Source: Tetrahymena thermophila SB210
Lineage: Eukaryota > Ciliophora > Oligohymenophorea > Hymenostomatida > Tetrahymenidae
DNA length: 64,000 nucleotides
NCBI RefSeq assembly: GCF_000189635.1
Contig: NW_002476434.1
Location: 496,001-560,000, forward strand
Direction: 5' to 3'
Below are positions 13,100 to 26,300 of this stretch, piece after piece. Position 1 is the stretch's first letter, and each line of letters opens with the position of its first letter. The notes beneath the pieces were generated by a model that ran no database searches, was not told where the DNA came from, and saw nothing but the letters and a program-made list of their open reading frames with translations. A program made the translations under genes and the position numbers.

Positions 13100-14266
13100 T
13101 CAATAAAATAAATCAGTAACTATCTGGCTGATACTATTTTACAATTAATAAGAGTTACTATTTTTTTATAGTACTAAAATTGTTAATAAAATTTGATCTT
13201 CAAGAAATAGCTCATCCAATTCAGACTAATTTTAAAGCTATTTTCCATAGACAAAGCACTAAGCTTTTTCAATAATACTAGGAATCTCAAAAATATCATA
13301 AATTTCACCTTCTCGATACCCACTATAACCATACAACATTGGCTAATCATCAATTACATATTCTTCAGTTTTATTCATTATAATAATCTTTCCTCTGTAA
13401 TTATCAATTATAAAATTTGGTGTTAGATGTATTTTGAGATTAATTATACCTCCGTAGCTCTTAGAACATGTAATATTCAAGTAAAAATAATTAGTAAGGA
13501 GATTTGGCATTTCATAGTATCCTTCTGCTTCTTCAAATTCATCTCCTCTCACATATATAGATGTATTTACAGATTACTACAAATCTAAATTCACTTCTAC
13601 ATGTTTTGCAGATAAAATTATTTTTTATTTTTAAAGAAGTTATTATACTTTATCAAATTGCGATAGTTCAAAACTATCTACATAGTTTTCATGTAAATTA
13701 AATTAAGATTATATTTGTAAAGGAAGCATATCAAATTCAAAATTTTTAAGTTAAGTGTAAGTTATTTGAGAAGGATTTTCAAATTTAAAGAAAAAATCAC
13801 CATTTTCAAAGCATAATTAAAAAGTCAAGGTATGATAATTATTAATTATATTCTCTAGTTTATTTGAAATTCTAAACTAGCTATTTTTATTCAGAAATTA
13901 TTCATTTGTTATTTCATTTTATTGTGATTTTGTTTCAGAATCAACTGATTCTATTTCTATAGCTTCATTAATTATAGGTATTTCTTCAACTAATTCACTT
14001 TATATCATTTCATCAATTATAGGTTTTTCTTCAAGATCAAGAAGCATAACTTCTATTGTTTTCTATAAAAACAATAATTTATTAAGTGAATTAGTAAGTG
14101 TAGTTATAAATTTTATGAAATCTGAATATAAAGGTGTAATATTTATTTTGGAATCTGGTATGAAATACTAATCTTGGTTAATAATAAAAGATGAATCTTT
14201 AGAAGGATATAGAAAATAATTTTCATTTTTTCTTTCCAAAACTATAAAATCATCTATTTTTAGCAT
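13100..14266 (-). CDS. hypothetical protein, 388 aa
   Basis: A single uninterrupted frame under the ciliate code, ATG at 14266 to TGA at 13100-13102. I do not recognise the family. The N terminus (MLKIDDFIVLERKNENYFLY) is followed by a helical segment, then an acidic region containing a repeated phrase (EEKPIIDEMIQSELVEE and EEIPIINEAIEIESV). A mixed alpha/beta C-terminal half includes VRGDEFEEAEGYYEMP and FIIDNYRGKIIIMNK. There are no signal peptide, membrane segments or zinc ligand clusters. It is convergent with the coiled-coil gene and divergent from the membrane-protein gene at 15333. The continuous frame and normal amino-acid composition support a real gene. Confidence 0.65.
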
Positions 14267-15332
14267 ATCTTAAAATATTTAATAGATATTCTTCATCTTA
14301 CTTTACTTGGCTTAATATTTCGAATTTTATCAATTTTTGTTTCAATTTTTGTAATATTAATGAAACTTTAATTCATAATTTTATCATAATCTTTTTAAAA
14401 GGTTTATTTATTCTCAATAAAATCACAAAAAATAATCTGATTAATTATTATGAATTAGTTAGGCGCTATTTAGTAAATACATCAATCTTATTTTCTCGAA
14501 GTTTTTAAAGCATGTTAATTGATTATTTTTTATCAAGTTAATCTTACATTTATTATAATAATTATGATTAAGAAATATAAAATACTTTAAATAGAATTTA
14601 TATTATAAATAAATAACTAAGGTAACAAAATATTTTAATTTTTTTATTATTAAAAAATTTTTAAATTTAATAATAAGATAGAATGATTTATTATGAATTA
14701 AACTTCGAGTTAAAGAATTTCAAAAAATAATAAAAAAATAAATAATTATTTGAATTTAGAAGAAATAGTTTTTAAATATATTTTTTCTAATCAATGTGTA
14801 AGAAAATTATATTTTTTTACTTAAATAAATATTTTATTTTTCCTTCTTAGAAAAATTATTAAACAATTTTAATAATTTTATATCTATTTTAAAAATATTG
14901 ATTAATAAAATATAAAATACATCTTTAAATACTATTTAAGTTAAAAAACAAACTAAGTAAAGAAAAATTTTAATTATATTAAGATTAAAATTTTAAGTTT
15001 TTTATATTAAATAGGACGATCTGTTATCAATTAAACTACTGAATTCAAAATTTTTTAAAAAAATAATAAGAAATAAATATTTTAATTTAGAAGAAAAAGT
15101 TTTTAAATCTATTTTCTCAAACATATGGTTTATAAAAAATAATTTTTTATTTGATTAAGATTTTTTGATACTGTTGATGCTTACTGGAAACTTATCAGAT
15201 GATTTCAAAATTTAATATGCTTAACTAAATATAGTTAAGTATTAAATTAATTTGATAATGATATTGAAATGAAATATATGACTTTATGTTAATCTATTAG
15301 AACTAAAAAAAGATAATATTTGTATTTAGAAA
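14267..15332. other. divergent intergenic region with a duplicated block
   Basis: About 1.07 kb, extremely A+T rich, between divergent genes. No coding signal. It contains two diverged copies of a block of roughly 230 bp (about 14570-14800 and 14905-15130). Confidence 0.55.
14570..15130. repeat. diverged tandem direct repeat, two copies ~330 bp apart
   Basis: Copies at about 14570-14800 and 14905-15130 share ATATAAAATAC, then AACTAAG followed by a T-rich tract, AATTAAACT, a polyA/AATAATAA tract, and TTTAGAAGAAA followed by AGTTTTTAAAT. They are diverged by substitutions and indels. The function is unknown; it lies in the shared upstream region of two genes. Confidence 0.6.
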
Positions 15333-16868
15333 ATGATAGACTCCAACTTTCATGAAAATTCTTAAATCCATTAAGCTCAAAATTCAAATATAAAAAGCAT
15401 CCAAGTTGACATTAAATAGTAAAAGTTTAGTAGTAGAGAAAAATTGTTTTTATTCTACCCTTTGTTAGAAAAATGGATAATAGAAGAAATAAATTAAATA
15501 AAGCATAAAAAAAGACTGCATATCCTCATTTCATGCTCAATGGCTATGTTTTGTCTTTGCCTAGCCTAGTAAATGGCTTTTTTTTGCATTAAATATTACA
15601 TGTATAAGTCTTATAATATTCTTAATCTCACTGCTGAATTAAGCACTTCATTTTTTACACAAATCTTTGCTTCATTGTGTGCAGATTTCTTTTCAATATT
15701 GCCCGTTGCTTATTTTACTATAGGCTTATCTATTATTTCTCTTGCACTTTTTGGATACACTGCTATTTTTGATGACAGACTTTTCTTTTTAGCTTTGTTC
15801 TTTTCTTTTATCTGCCTTAAACTTTATTATGTTTCCTTTACATATATTATTTACGATTCAGCATATTCTCTTAAAAAGAGATTTAATAATGCGGGTATTT
15901 TTTCATTGCTTGTTCTAAATATAAGCATGATTGTGACAAACATAGTAAAATTAGTTGGGCTATCATACTATAGTTCATAATAATAAGAAGAAAAAGGGGA
16001 CTTATATAAGCTTTACCTAGACTGGCTTTTAATATTTTCTTCTGCAGGTTTATTATTGATAATTATTTCTGCTATTATCTTATAAAAAAGTTATGGAAGT
16101 ATTCAGAGATTAAGAGAGACTTCTTAAAAATATAAATTATTCACTATCTATTAAGGAATTGGAATTAATTTGAAGTTGATTTATAAATATTTTAGGAATA
16201 AAGATTTCATTTATCTCTGCATTTTGAGTTGTGTTGGCTGCGCTTCGATAAGTCCAAACAATATCTTCTTTAATTTATAATCCTGTGGGAAATTTGACGA
16301 ATTTGAAATAAGTCTCTTTTTTTTAATCAGTTGCATAGGCGGAATTATGGGCTATTATATTTTCTTACATATAAATGAATAAAAAAATTTGGTGGAATCA
16401 GGATATCTGTCTATCCAAAAGACTATGGTAATAATAGCTATTAATAAATTAGTAGAAATAATAATCCTTCAGCTTTCTAATTAAATTACAAGAACTATTC
16501 TAATAGTTTTATATGGGATAATATACTTCATAAACGGAGCTATTTTCTATTTGGTTTTTGTTATCAACCACCAGTTAAGTATATGCCTTCAACCTTTCCG
16601 TAGTTCTCTAAAATGTTTAGGAATAGGAGTTATAACTACATTTTGTGATTTTAATTATATTATTTACAAGATCATAAATATGTTAGATCCTCAATTTTAA
16701 TGGGTAATGAGCCTCAATATATCTTTTTTATCTCTAGCTATTCTTGTATGTGTTTATTCTTACAGATATTTAAAAAATAAGTAATTTTAAAAATTATACT
16801 TAAAAATCAAAGAATAGCACTACAAAGATGTTGGATTTTCATTACAATAAAGGTCTGAGACATTTTGA
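15333..16868 (+). CDS. multi-pass membrane transporter, probably MFS-like
   Basis: 511 aa in one exon, ATG 15333 to TGA 16866-16868. Around ten to twelve hydrophobic segments are visible, for example SILPVAYFTIGLSIISLALF, LIFSSAGLLLIIISAII, FFLISCIGGIMGYYIFL, ILIVLYGIIYFINGAIF and SLAILVCVYSYRYL. A hydrophilic loop of about 60 aa sits in the middle (RLRETSQKYKLFTIYQG), giving a 6+6 layout like the major facilitator superfamily. The N terminus (about 60 aa) is polar and cytosolic. No diagnostic substrate motif was recognised. Membrane topology is certain; MFS membership is inferred from layout, and another polytopic family is possible. No introns are needed. Confidence 0.65.
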
Positions 16869-17307
16869 ATGCAACAAATAATATGATTTTATATAAATAG
16901 TAATAAATATGTATTCATTATATATTTCTTTCACATAAATCTTAGACTCCATTGACAAATTAATATGAAAATATTCTAATAATTATAATAATTTTTAAAT
17001 AAACAAACAATAAACAGCGCTTCAAACTCAACTTCTATATAGCTTGATACATCATAGAAAAAATATAATAAAAGATACATTAAATTAAGGGAAAAAAAAG
17101 GAGACAAATAGATTTAAACAAAATATTATTTTTATTTGTTAACTTTCTTTTTATGAATTAATTAATTAATGAAATAGAAAAAAATTTTGAAATATTTCTC
17201 TTTTTTTAAATATTTATTCAATTTTTACTTTAAATCTTTATATTTTGAATTCTTATTTCTAATTTAAAAGTAAAAAAAAAAATTTTTTGATATTAGATTT
17301 TAAAAAA
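16869..17307. other. intergenic region upstream of the first giant gene
   Basis: About 440 bp of A/T-rich sequence between two co-directional genes. No recognisable element was seen beyond homopolymer tracts. Confidence 0.55.
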
Positions 17308-20300
17308 ATGATAGCTGAAATAGTAAAAGTGAAAAATGTTAATAGCCCAAACAAACAATTAGAAAATGGCGACAACATGAAATTTAAAGATAATTTTAAA
17401 TAACTTGAAGAAAGCAAGCCTTAATAAAAATAAGAATAAGAAGGGAAAAAGCTTTTATCTTCAACTAATAAATAATAAAATGACCTTGTTTGTAAAATTA
17501 GTTAAAGCTCAATAATAGAAGTGGAAAAGGGTAATAAAAATTTTATTTAATTTTAAGAAAAAAATAGTCATAAAATAGAAAAAATATCCAATTAAAATCC
17601 AAAAAATATACAAAATTAGACAAAATAATAACCAAATGAAGTCCCAATTTATTAATTTATCAAAAGTAATGAGAGTTAGATGTAAAATAGTGAAAGTTAA
17701 ATATTAATAATTGTAGAAAATACTAATTCAACTGAGTAAGAATCTTAGGTTTTATCAGATATTATAAATATTGATTCTGATTTAGGATTGATATGGAAAT
17801 GCATATTAAATGATAATTTAACCATCTTTTTAATGTTAGATACATAAGAAAATATAGAAAATTTGAAACTTCAAGCAGTATGTAATGATTAAATTTAATA
17901 AATTGAAAATATATGGCCGCTTAAAGATACAGTATCTTCATAATATTACTTTAAATTGTGTATTAAAGGTTATAGTAGTAAAGATAATTTAAGTTTTTCG
18001 TTAGAAAAATAGAATACACAATATTAAATGAAATTGAACATCTTATTTAATTCAAAATACTAAAATTTTGAAATTGAAAAATATTTTAATAACAAGCAAC
18101 TGGAAGTTGAGAAAATAAATGATGGATAAATATTCAGTTTTATTAAAACAATGTATTGTTGCTTTGGTTTATATGAATTTATAAGCTATTTTTAAGATTA
18201 AAAGTATTTGGATGCTTTATTTTAAGAACCAAAATTAGGATCAACCTTAAAAAAATATCTTAGTAATAATGATTCTTTAATAATGAACTACTTATTAATT
18301 GTTAGCAATATGTAGATAGAAATAAAATTTGATGATTTTTAACTTTTTTTGCATTTTCAAAAATTAGCAGACTATCTAAAAAATGAAAAAAATAATAATT
18401 ACTATAAACTCAATTAAAAATTAGTATTCTCTAATCAAATTAAAAAAATGAAGAGGAAAATCAGTGATTGGTTTTAAAGAATTATTCATTTTGATTTAAT
18501 AGAAGATTTTATATAATTCTAGAATGTTTTAGACTTTTCAATAAGTTAAAAAGCAGTAAATATACTTTTGTAAAAATAAAAGTATAGTTTAATAAGCTTA
18601 TATTAGCTTTAATAGTAAAATTAAATATATATAGATAAAAAAACATGGTTTGAATTAATTAAGGAATAGCTTTCTTAAATTAACAACTTAGCATTATTTC
18701 AACAGTAGATAGAGAAAAATTAATTGCTTATACTTAAATTGATTTAAGATTAAAATAAAATGTTTATGATTGATAATAGATAAAGCCTAATTACTTTAAT
18801 TAGAAATAGAATATATGATTTGATTTAAAGAGAAAATAAATCAATATGTGTTTTAAAAATAATTTAGAACATAGATGGCATAATATAAACGCGATTTATT
18901 GAGGATCAACTTTAATTCTTAAATCAATATCTTTAGTAATTTGATTACAATAAATTAAGTGAAAGAGATGAGAATGAAATAGAAAATATCATAAATTTAT
19001 TTTCATAGCATATTTAGGTATAAACATTAGAAAATATACTACGCTAACTTAAAAATTTTGAAGAAAGTTAACACAAAAAAATAATTTAATAAATATTAGA
19101 ATTATTTTATCAAAAAAATTAAAAAGGTAACAAATTTTAGCAAAATAACTTTTTAGAAATAGTCAGAAACATTTATAGTTAGGAGATCTAAAATCTAATT
19201 TCAAATATAGATAAATTTAAGAAGGCATCAAGATTTGTTGAATTTGTAGCAAGATAATTTTAAAATATTGATTTTTAAATCATTTTTGATAATATAAGAA
19301 AACTTTTTAATTTTGCGTTTTAATGCTTAGAAAAAAAAAATTTTATTTCTGATTTTTAATCTTTGATTCAAATTTTGACAAATATTTAGCAATCTAATTA
19401 TGAATTATAATAATTATTTGCTGATTATAAGAATTAACTAGTTAAATTTTTAAGCGAAAAAATTATTAAATAGTGTTAAACATAATAATCTTTTTAAAAT
19501 CTGTTGTATAATTTAACTGAAAAAAGTAGTTTAATGTAACAATTTTAATCTAGTTGGATATTTGATTAAATTGTTGAATAGCTAATACAAATTAAAAAAC
19601 CTGATCCAGAAACTGTTTTCTCAGATGATTTTTATTCGATGTTTGTCTTTTTGCTATCAAAGGACTCTCTATTTAAAAAGCATGAATTCTACCTTTTTTG
19701 TTAGAATTTAGCTAATAAATTTTTAAAAATTGAAGATATAGAATGGGGAATAATTTAGTACTATGTGAAGAACGAAGCACTTTATACAAGATTTTTATAG
19801 GTATTTAGTGTAGAAGCAATAAGATTTAGCAAAAAGCAAAAACAAATCTTACAAAAAGCATCTGAAAAAGTATATAAAGTAGAACAATTTTTAAATATAT
19901 TGACAAAAATATTTTAAGTGCAAACAAACAATCATATCATTTAAAAATGCTATAATCTTAACAAAACTTATAATAAAACAAGTTGGTCTAAGATTTCTCA
20001 AAATAAAGATTTAGAAGAACTAGACAACTATCAAGATATTATTCAGATTTCACATTAATTATATAATTCAACAATTTTTAAAAGTATAGCACGTCAATTT
20101 TCTTAAAAGAATTAAATAGATGAAGTTTATTAAACTATTAAATAGCAAATCATGCCTCTGATATTTTATACGGCTAAACAAGTTAGTACTGGAACAGGAT
20201 TGGATTTCTCTTCAAAAATCTCTAACTAAAGCATTTTAAATAATTAATATATATCTTAAAAAATCATTTAAGAACAACCTATTGTGTAGAACTACCTTTA

Positions 20301-23300
20301 CATTTTAGAGAAATATATTATCGAAATTAATTAAGAAGAAGAGTAAGAAATGATGCACTTGAATGAAATTTTAGAATTCATCTTTTCAGATACAAAATTT
20401 AATTAATATATTGATTAAAGTTTAGTAACATAATTCATGAAAAATTCTAGAGATATTTATAGATAGGTATAAATAACATAACAAATTATGCATATTTCTA
20501 ATAGCGTACAAGTAGACTTACCAGATTAGTTAGTGGAAGTGTTTAAGAAACTTAGTAAATTATAATCAGATCACGAAAACACTTATTAGAATATGATGGA
20601 TTTTTACAATTAGAATTTAACAAAATTTTCATACATTTATGAGAATGTGGAAGATATTTAATTAAGATTAATTCCCGTTTTGAAAAACTATTCCAATATT
20701 TTAAATAAATGGAATGATTAGATATTAAATGATTTAAAGCAGAGTGATGAATAGGATATAGCTGAGTAAATTAATTGGCTAATTGGCATTAAAAAAAAAC
20801 TCATTGATTATAGAGCATATGAATATGTTTAATTACTTGATAAAGAAAAAAGTTTAACCAACTTATTAAATTAAGTATCTAACATTGTTAAATGTATTTA
20901 ATAAGATCAAGCACTAACTAAATAAATAGAAGGAGTTAGTATCTCTTTTCAAAGAATCAAAGATTATTTAGATGAGCAGCAAGGTGGTTAGAGCTCTATT
21001 AGTGTGATGAATAAATTTTTAGAACTAGGGACAATTATCATAACTTTTTAGGACATTTAAGGCAGGATGTAGGAAGAGATTGTCTTTTAAGTAATTTTAA
21101 TTAGTATAAAAAATTTATGAAAAAATAATTATTTTATTTATTAAAGATAGAGGAGCCTTTGTAAGAGTAATAATAACCCCAGTAAATGCAAATTGCTAAT
21201 TAATAATAAGGATAGAACTAAAATAGCTCATATTAAAAGAAAACTATTATAAAAAGGTTTGATATGGATGAAATATACTCAATTTAATCAAGGTTAAATT
21301 TGTAAGTTTAAAATAACTAAGATGATGCTAAAAATTTGAGTATCATAGAAAGAAAATAATACTTTGATATCCTTGTTAAATATAGCTAACACATAGCATA
21401 AACTATTATCTATCTAGATGAAGAAGGTAGTTTAGAAGAATAAATATAATAAATTACTGTTCAAATTTAAAATAATCTACCTTAGAAAATAATTCAAGAT
21501 TTATAAGAAGTGATTAATATTTATGAAGGTAAGATATAATAATGGCATTAAACTCTTTTAAATATGAATAGTAAGTATCCTGTTCTTTAACTTATACCTT
21601 AGCACTTATTAAGAAAATTTAGCTACTATATATTTAAAAAATATATGGAATTTGTGTATCAAAATGAATCAACTGAAGTAAATAATAGATAGCCTCCTTT
21701 ATAAATTAAGGAATCAATAAGAATATAAAAGATTTAATTTGACTTAAAAAATTTAATGGTAGAAAGCAACTGTCAAAATTATTTGCAAATGATATTTATC
21801 AATCCTAGTACAATTAACTATAAAGCATATGAAAACGAGTTAACTATATTTAGTGATCCAAATTCTGAAGCATAAATAAGAATAGAACTAATTGCTAAGA
21901 TTCTTTAAGATGCTTTCAAGAATAATAATCACATTTAATTGAACAAAAATAATAATGAACCCTTATAGATTTGTAGAAAATAGGTCAAAGACTATTAAGA
22001 CTGTATTAAATTTTTGTTGAGATTTCCTTCAATTTCAGCTTATTAAGTACTTATTTGTAACTCAGATACAAACTTTTAAGATATTTCTTGTTTCTTCTTA
22101 AGAGCGACTAAATTTCAAATTATTTAAAAGTAATAAATTCACTATGAAAAATACTTTTTATGTAACTTTGATCAACTTAATTACATTTCACAGTAAAAGA
22201 CTATTAAGTTGATAAGTTAAATTAATTCTGATTCTATAAAATCTAAAAACAAAATATTTATCATTTATAGAGATCAAAGAGATAAGTAATAACTTTAAAG
22301 TATAGTCAATTACTAAATTATTAATGATTCATGGTAAGATTTTCTTTAAATAAATCACGATGATGATGTATACTAAGATAAGGTCTCAGTGAATAAAGAA
22401 AATATATATATATATACTTCAAAAAGAGCAGGTATAAAATATTTTATTATTAAATTTTTTAAATAATTTTTAAATATAAAATATTCCTTAAATTAAAATA
22501 TCAGGTGAGGGAAAGACTTACCAGATTTAGCAATAGATTCTAAGTAAAACAAATAAAAACTAATATATAAGAATCCCTTTGCACTAATTTGAAAATCTTG
22601 ATTAGTTCATATCTAATATCATAAAAAATTCACCTAATAATGAACTTTAAAAATACTATCATTTAGATGTATGCTATGACGAAACTGATGAGGTAAGCTT
22701 GCTTCTTTACCAAATACTTATGCTAAATTGCGTTTGTAAAAATTTTAAAACTGTGTACTTACTACCATCAAACTCAGTATATTTTGTAGAAAAATCTAAT
22801 TTTTTTGATAGACAATATATTCAATTCCTTGACTTAGTAAACAATCAAGCAAAAGATAATCAAGAAAATATATATAAGATAGATGTAGTTTTTTCATTAA
22901 GCAATTTTATCATAGATAATGATTTATTTAGTCAACATTAATTTGCCTTTTAGTATTTAAAAATTTCTATGCAATCAGAAAATTCATTCTATATTTTTAG
23001 CAACTACTAAAGTCAAATAGAAGATTTTAACCAACATAAAGCAATAAATAGTAAAGAAGCATAAGATTTATTAAAAAATTTATTTGCTAATTAGGGAATT
23101 AATGAGAATGAAATAACTTTTTCTCATATATAAATGTTTATTTAGCAACTTTGGTGTAAATTGTAATTATTTGAAAATCTGGAGCTGTTTAAATTAAATT
23201 ACATATATTAAATATAATAAGCCGCATAAGTATAGGATTAAACTATATTTGAAAATGTAAGAAATAATTTAATTAAGACTATTATTTAATAATCACTTAA

Positions 23301-26300
23301 TAGTACATTGTTAATTGAATAAAAAAATATAGAAATAAATTAAAAAAAAAATAAGAAGTAAGTTACACTTTTTTAAATTGAATAGTTTGAGAAAACAAAT
23401 AAAGAGTTAATTTAGCAAAGCTATAATTCATAAATAAGCCAAAAAGGACTAAATTTTAAAAATAAAACTTGTGCAAGTTACTTTTAAAGGTGCTTTAATA
23501 CTAAATTATACTAATAACAAATTGTTTCAATTAAAAAGTAAATAGATGAAAAAACAAATTTCAAAGACTTGCAATTGAAGGAATTACAAAATTTAATCTG
23601 TAAAAAATACTAAAAACTCAATTTTAAAATAGATTTGGACCCTCAGGATAATGAAATCAGAGAAAAAGTAATTTTATTAATTAATTCATAAATTGTTTTT
23701 TTCAATTTTTTTTTGTTAACATAATAGAATAAAATGAAAAAGTACAACAATTTAGACAAAGACATTTTAGCATTGAAAGTTGATGATTTTATTATTGTTA
23801 CATAAGTTTAAAATCAGACAACATATTAAATGTAACAAATCATATAATTTTTGCAGTAATATATTTAGATTTACAATACATTTAAGCAAAAATAAGATTA
23901 GAGTAAATATGAGTTGTAAATCCCAGATTTTTCATAGAATTAATAAGATAGCCTTGCTTAGATAGTAGTTAATATTGTTTGTGAGTAGCCAGGAGAGTTT
24001 TTCAATCTTGTAACGAAAAAAAATAATGAAAATTTATAAAAAATACTTTCCAATTTTGTTTTTTCTCCTGATAATGCTTTTAAAATGGTACTGATAGCTT
24101 TTAGAATTTAAGCTAGGCTTCCTGTTATTATAATGGGTGAAACTGGAATAGGAAAAACTTAATGCATCAAAATACTCTCTGAGCTTTTGAAATACGAATT
24201 TCGAATTATAGAAATAGATTCTGGCTTACATGTAGATAAGATAGTAAATGCAATACTAATGTATTAAAATGATTAGTAATGGGATAATTAGAAGGTTTTA
24301 ATATTTTTAGATGAAGTAAATACTACTTACTGTGTTAATGGAATCATCAAAGAAATAATCATTGATAGATACATTAATGGCGTGAAAATTAAGGATAATA
24401 TAGTATTTGTAGCAGCCTGTAATCCTTACTAATACAAAAAATTCAAAGTAGAATAAGATGACCTCTAAGCAAATAATCTACTTTTATAGTAATCGCAAAA
24501 TAAAAAATCTTATGAGTTAGAATATAAAGTGAAACCTCTTAGGGAAAGCTTTTCATATTGTATCATCAATTTTAAAAGTTTAGAAGAGGAATAGGAGCTA
24601 TTGTATATTGAAAATTTGATAAAAATGTATTAACATAAAAATGAAAAATGCAATATTAGCGAAAAAGAAGTAGAATAATTAAAAATATTACTATTCTAAT
24701 CATAGTTATTTATCCGTAAAGAATCGTGTGAAAGAAGTGTGAGTTTAAGAGACGTGAACAGATTTTTAATTTTATATTTTTATTTCTAATAGAAATATTT
24801 CAGAATTAAATTAGATAACGAAAATAGTAATTATGATCAAAATGCAGTTATGAGTGAAGTAAAACAAAAATCTGTCATATTAGCCCTATACATGGTTTAC
24901 TATTTGAGATTGTAAATCTAAGTTAAAAGAGAGTTATACTTAAAGTTTTATGAATATCTTGTTAACTAAAACTAATGGCCAAATATTAAATTTAAATAAA
25001 CTGTTGATGAAGAATTAAAGTGGTTAACTGATTAATGCGGTATTTAATCGCAATACATAGCAAAAAATAATGCTTTGTAAGAAAATATTTTCTGTATCAT
25101 CATATGCTTACTAAATAAAATACCTCTAATAATAACAGGCGAGCCTGGTACTTCTAAAACTCTAAGCTTTTCTATTGCTCTTAACTGCTTAAAAGGAAAT
25201 TCTTAAAGCAAATTTTTTACTTCTCAACCTACCATTAAAGAATTTTATTATTAAGTAAAATTTCATTAAATATTTATTTTCTAAATATCTTTTCTAAAAG
25301 GGTAATCCTCAAACTACTTCAAAACACATTGAAGACGTATTTAACTAAGCAAGGAAATATCAGGCTTCCATGAAATCTAACTTTAAAGTGATACCACTAG
25401 TGGTTATTGATGAAATTGGATAAGGAGAAGCAAACAAAAATAATCCTAATAAAGTAAATTTATTAATTTAATAATTAAAGTCATAATTGTATGTTTGTTT
25501 AAAATTAAAAAGATACTTCATTATCAGTTGGAAAACTGTGATGTAGCTTTTTTGGCTATATCTAATGTTGATTTAGATGTGTCTAATATGAATAGATGTC
25601 TACATTTATATAGGTAGAAATTCACAGAATAGGACTTAAAAGATTTTATTGTCGAGATCATGAAAGGATTCAATAATTTCCCAAAAGAGATTGAAGAATT
25701 AATATTATAAGTAAATCAAAACACCAAATCCAAATTTTATAAATTTTTTATTTTTTTAAATTTAGATCGCCCAAATCTATCATAAATTTTAATAAGGATA
25801 AAAAACCTAAAAACATGGAACTCGAGATTTTTATTATACAGTTAAATATACTTGTCACAAACTAAATATTTTAATAGAATCAAACACCTAAATTACTAAA
25901 TAAGAAGCATAGAAATTCATAGCAAAAGCTTTCTACAAAAATTTTGGAGGTGATATTTCAAACTAGTAGATCATTATGAATTTGGTTAAAGAAACTTACT
26001 AGTTAGACAATGAAATATTGTAAATCAGTTAAGCTGATTTAATAAGAGAAAGCATAAATTCAATAAACAATGGTGATTTTTATCATTCAAGATTTTTAAT
26101 GCTTGTAACAAAGGATCCTATTTGTTGCACTAATTATGTTCAATCTTTATTTAAATAGGAAAATAAAAAGAGTGAAGTAAGTAATTATTTCTTTAGTAAA
26201 TAAAAAAAATTTATTTATTTATATCAGGTGTTTATGGGATCACATTTTAGAGATGATCATACAGTAGATTTAAGTAAAGATATAAGTAAGTTAAATTCTA

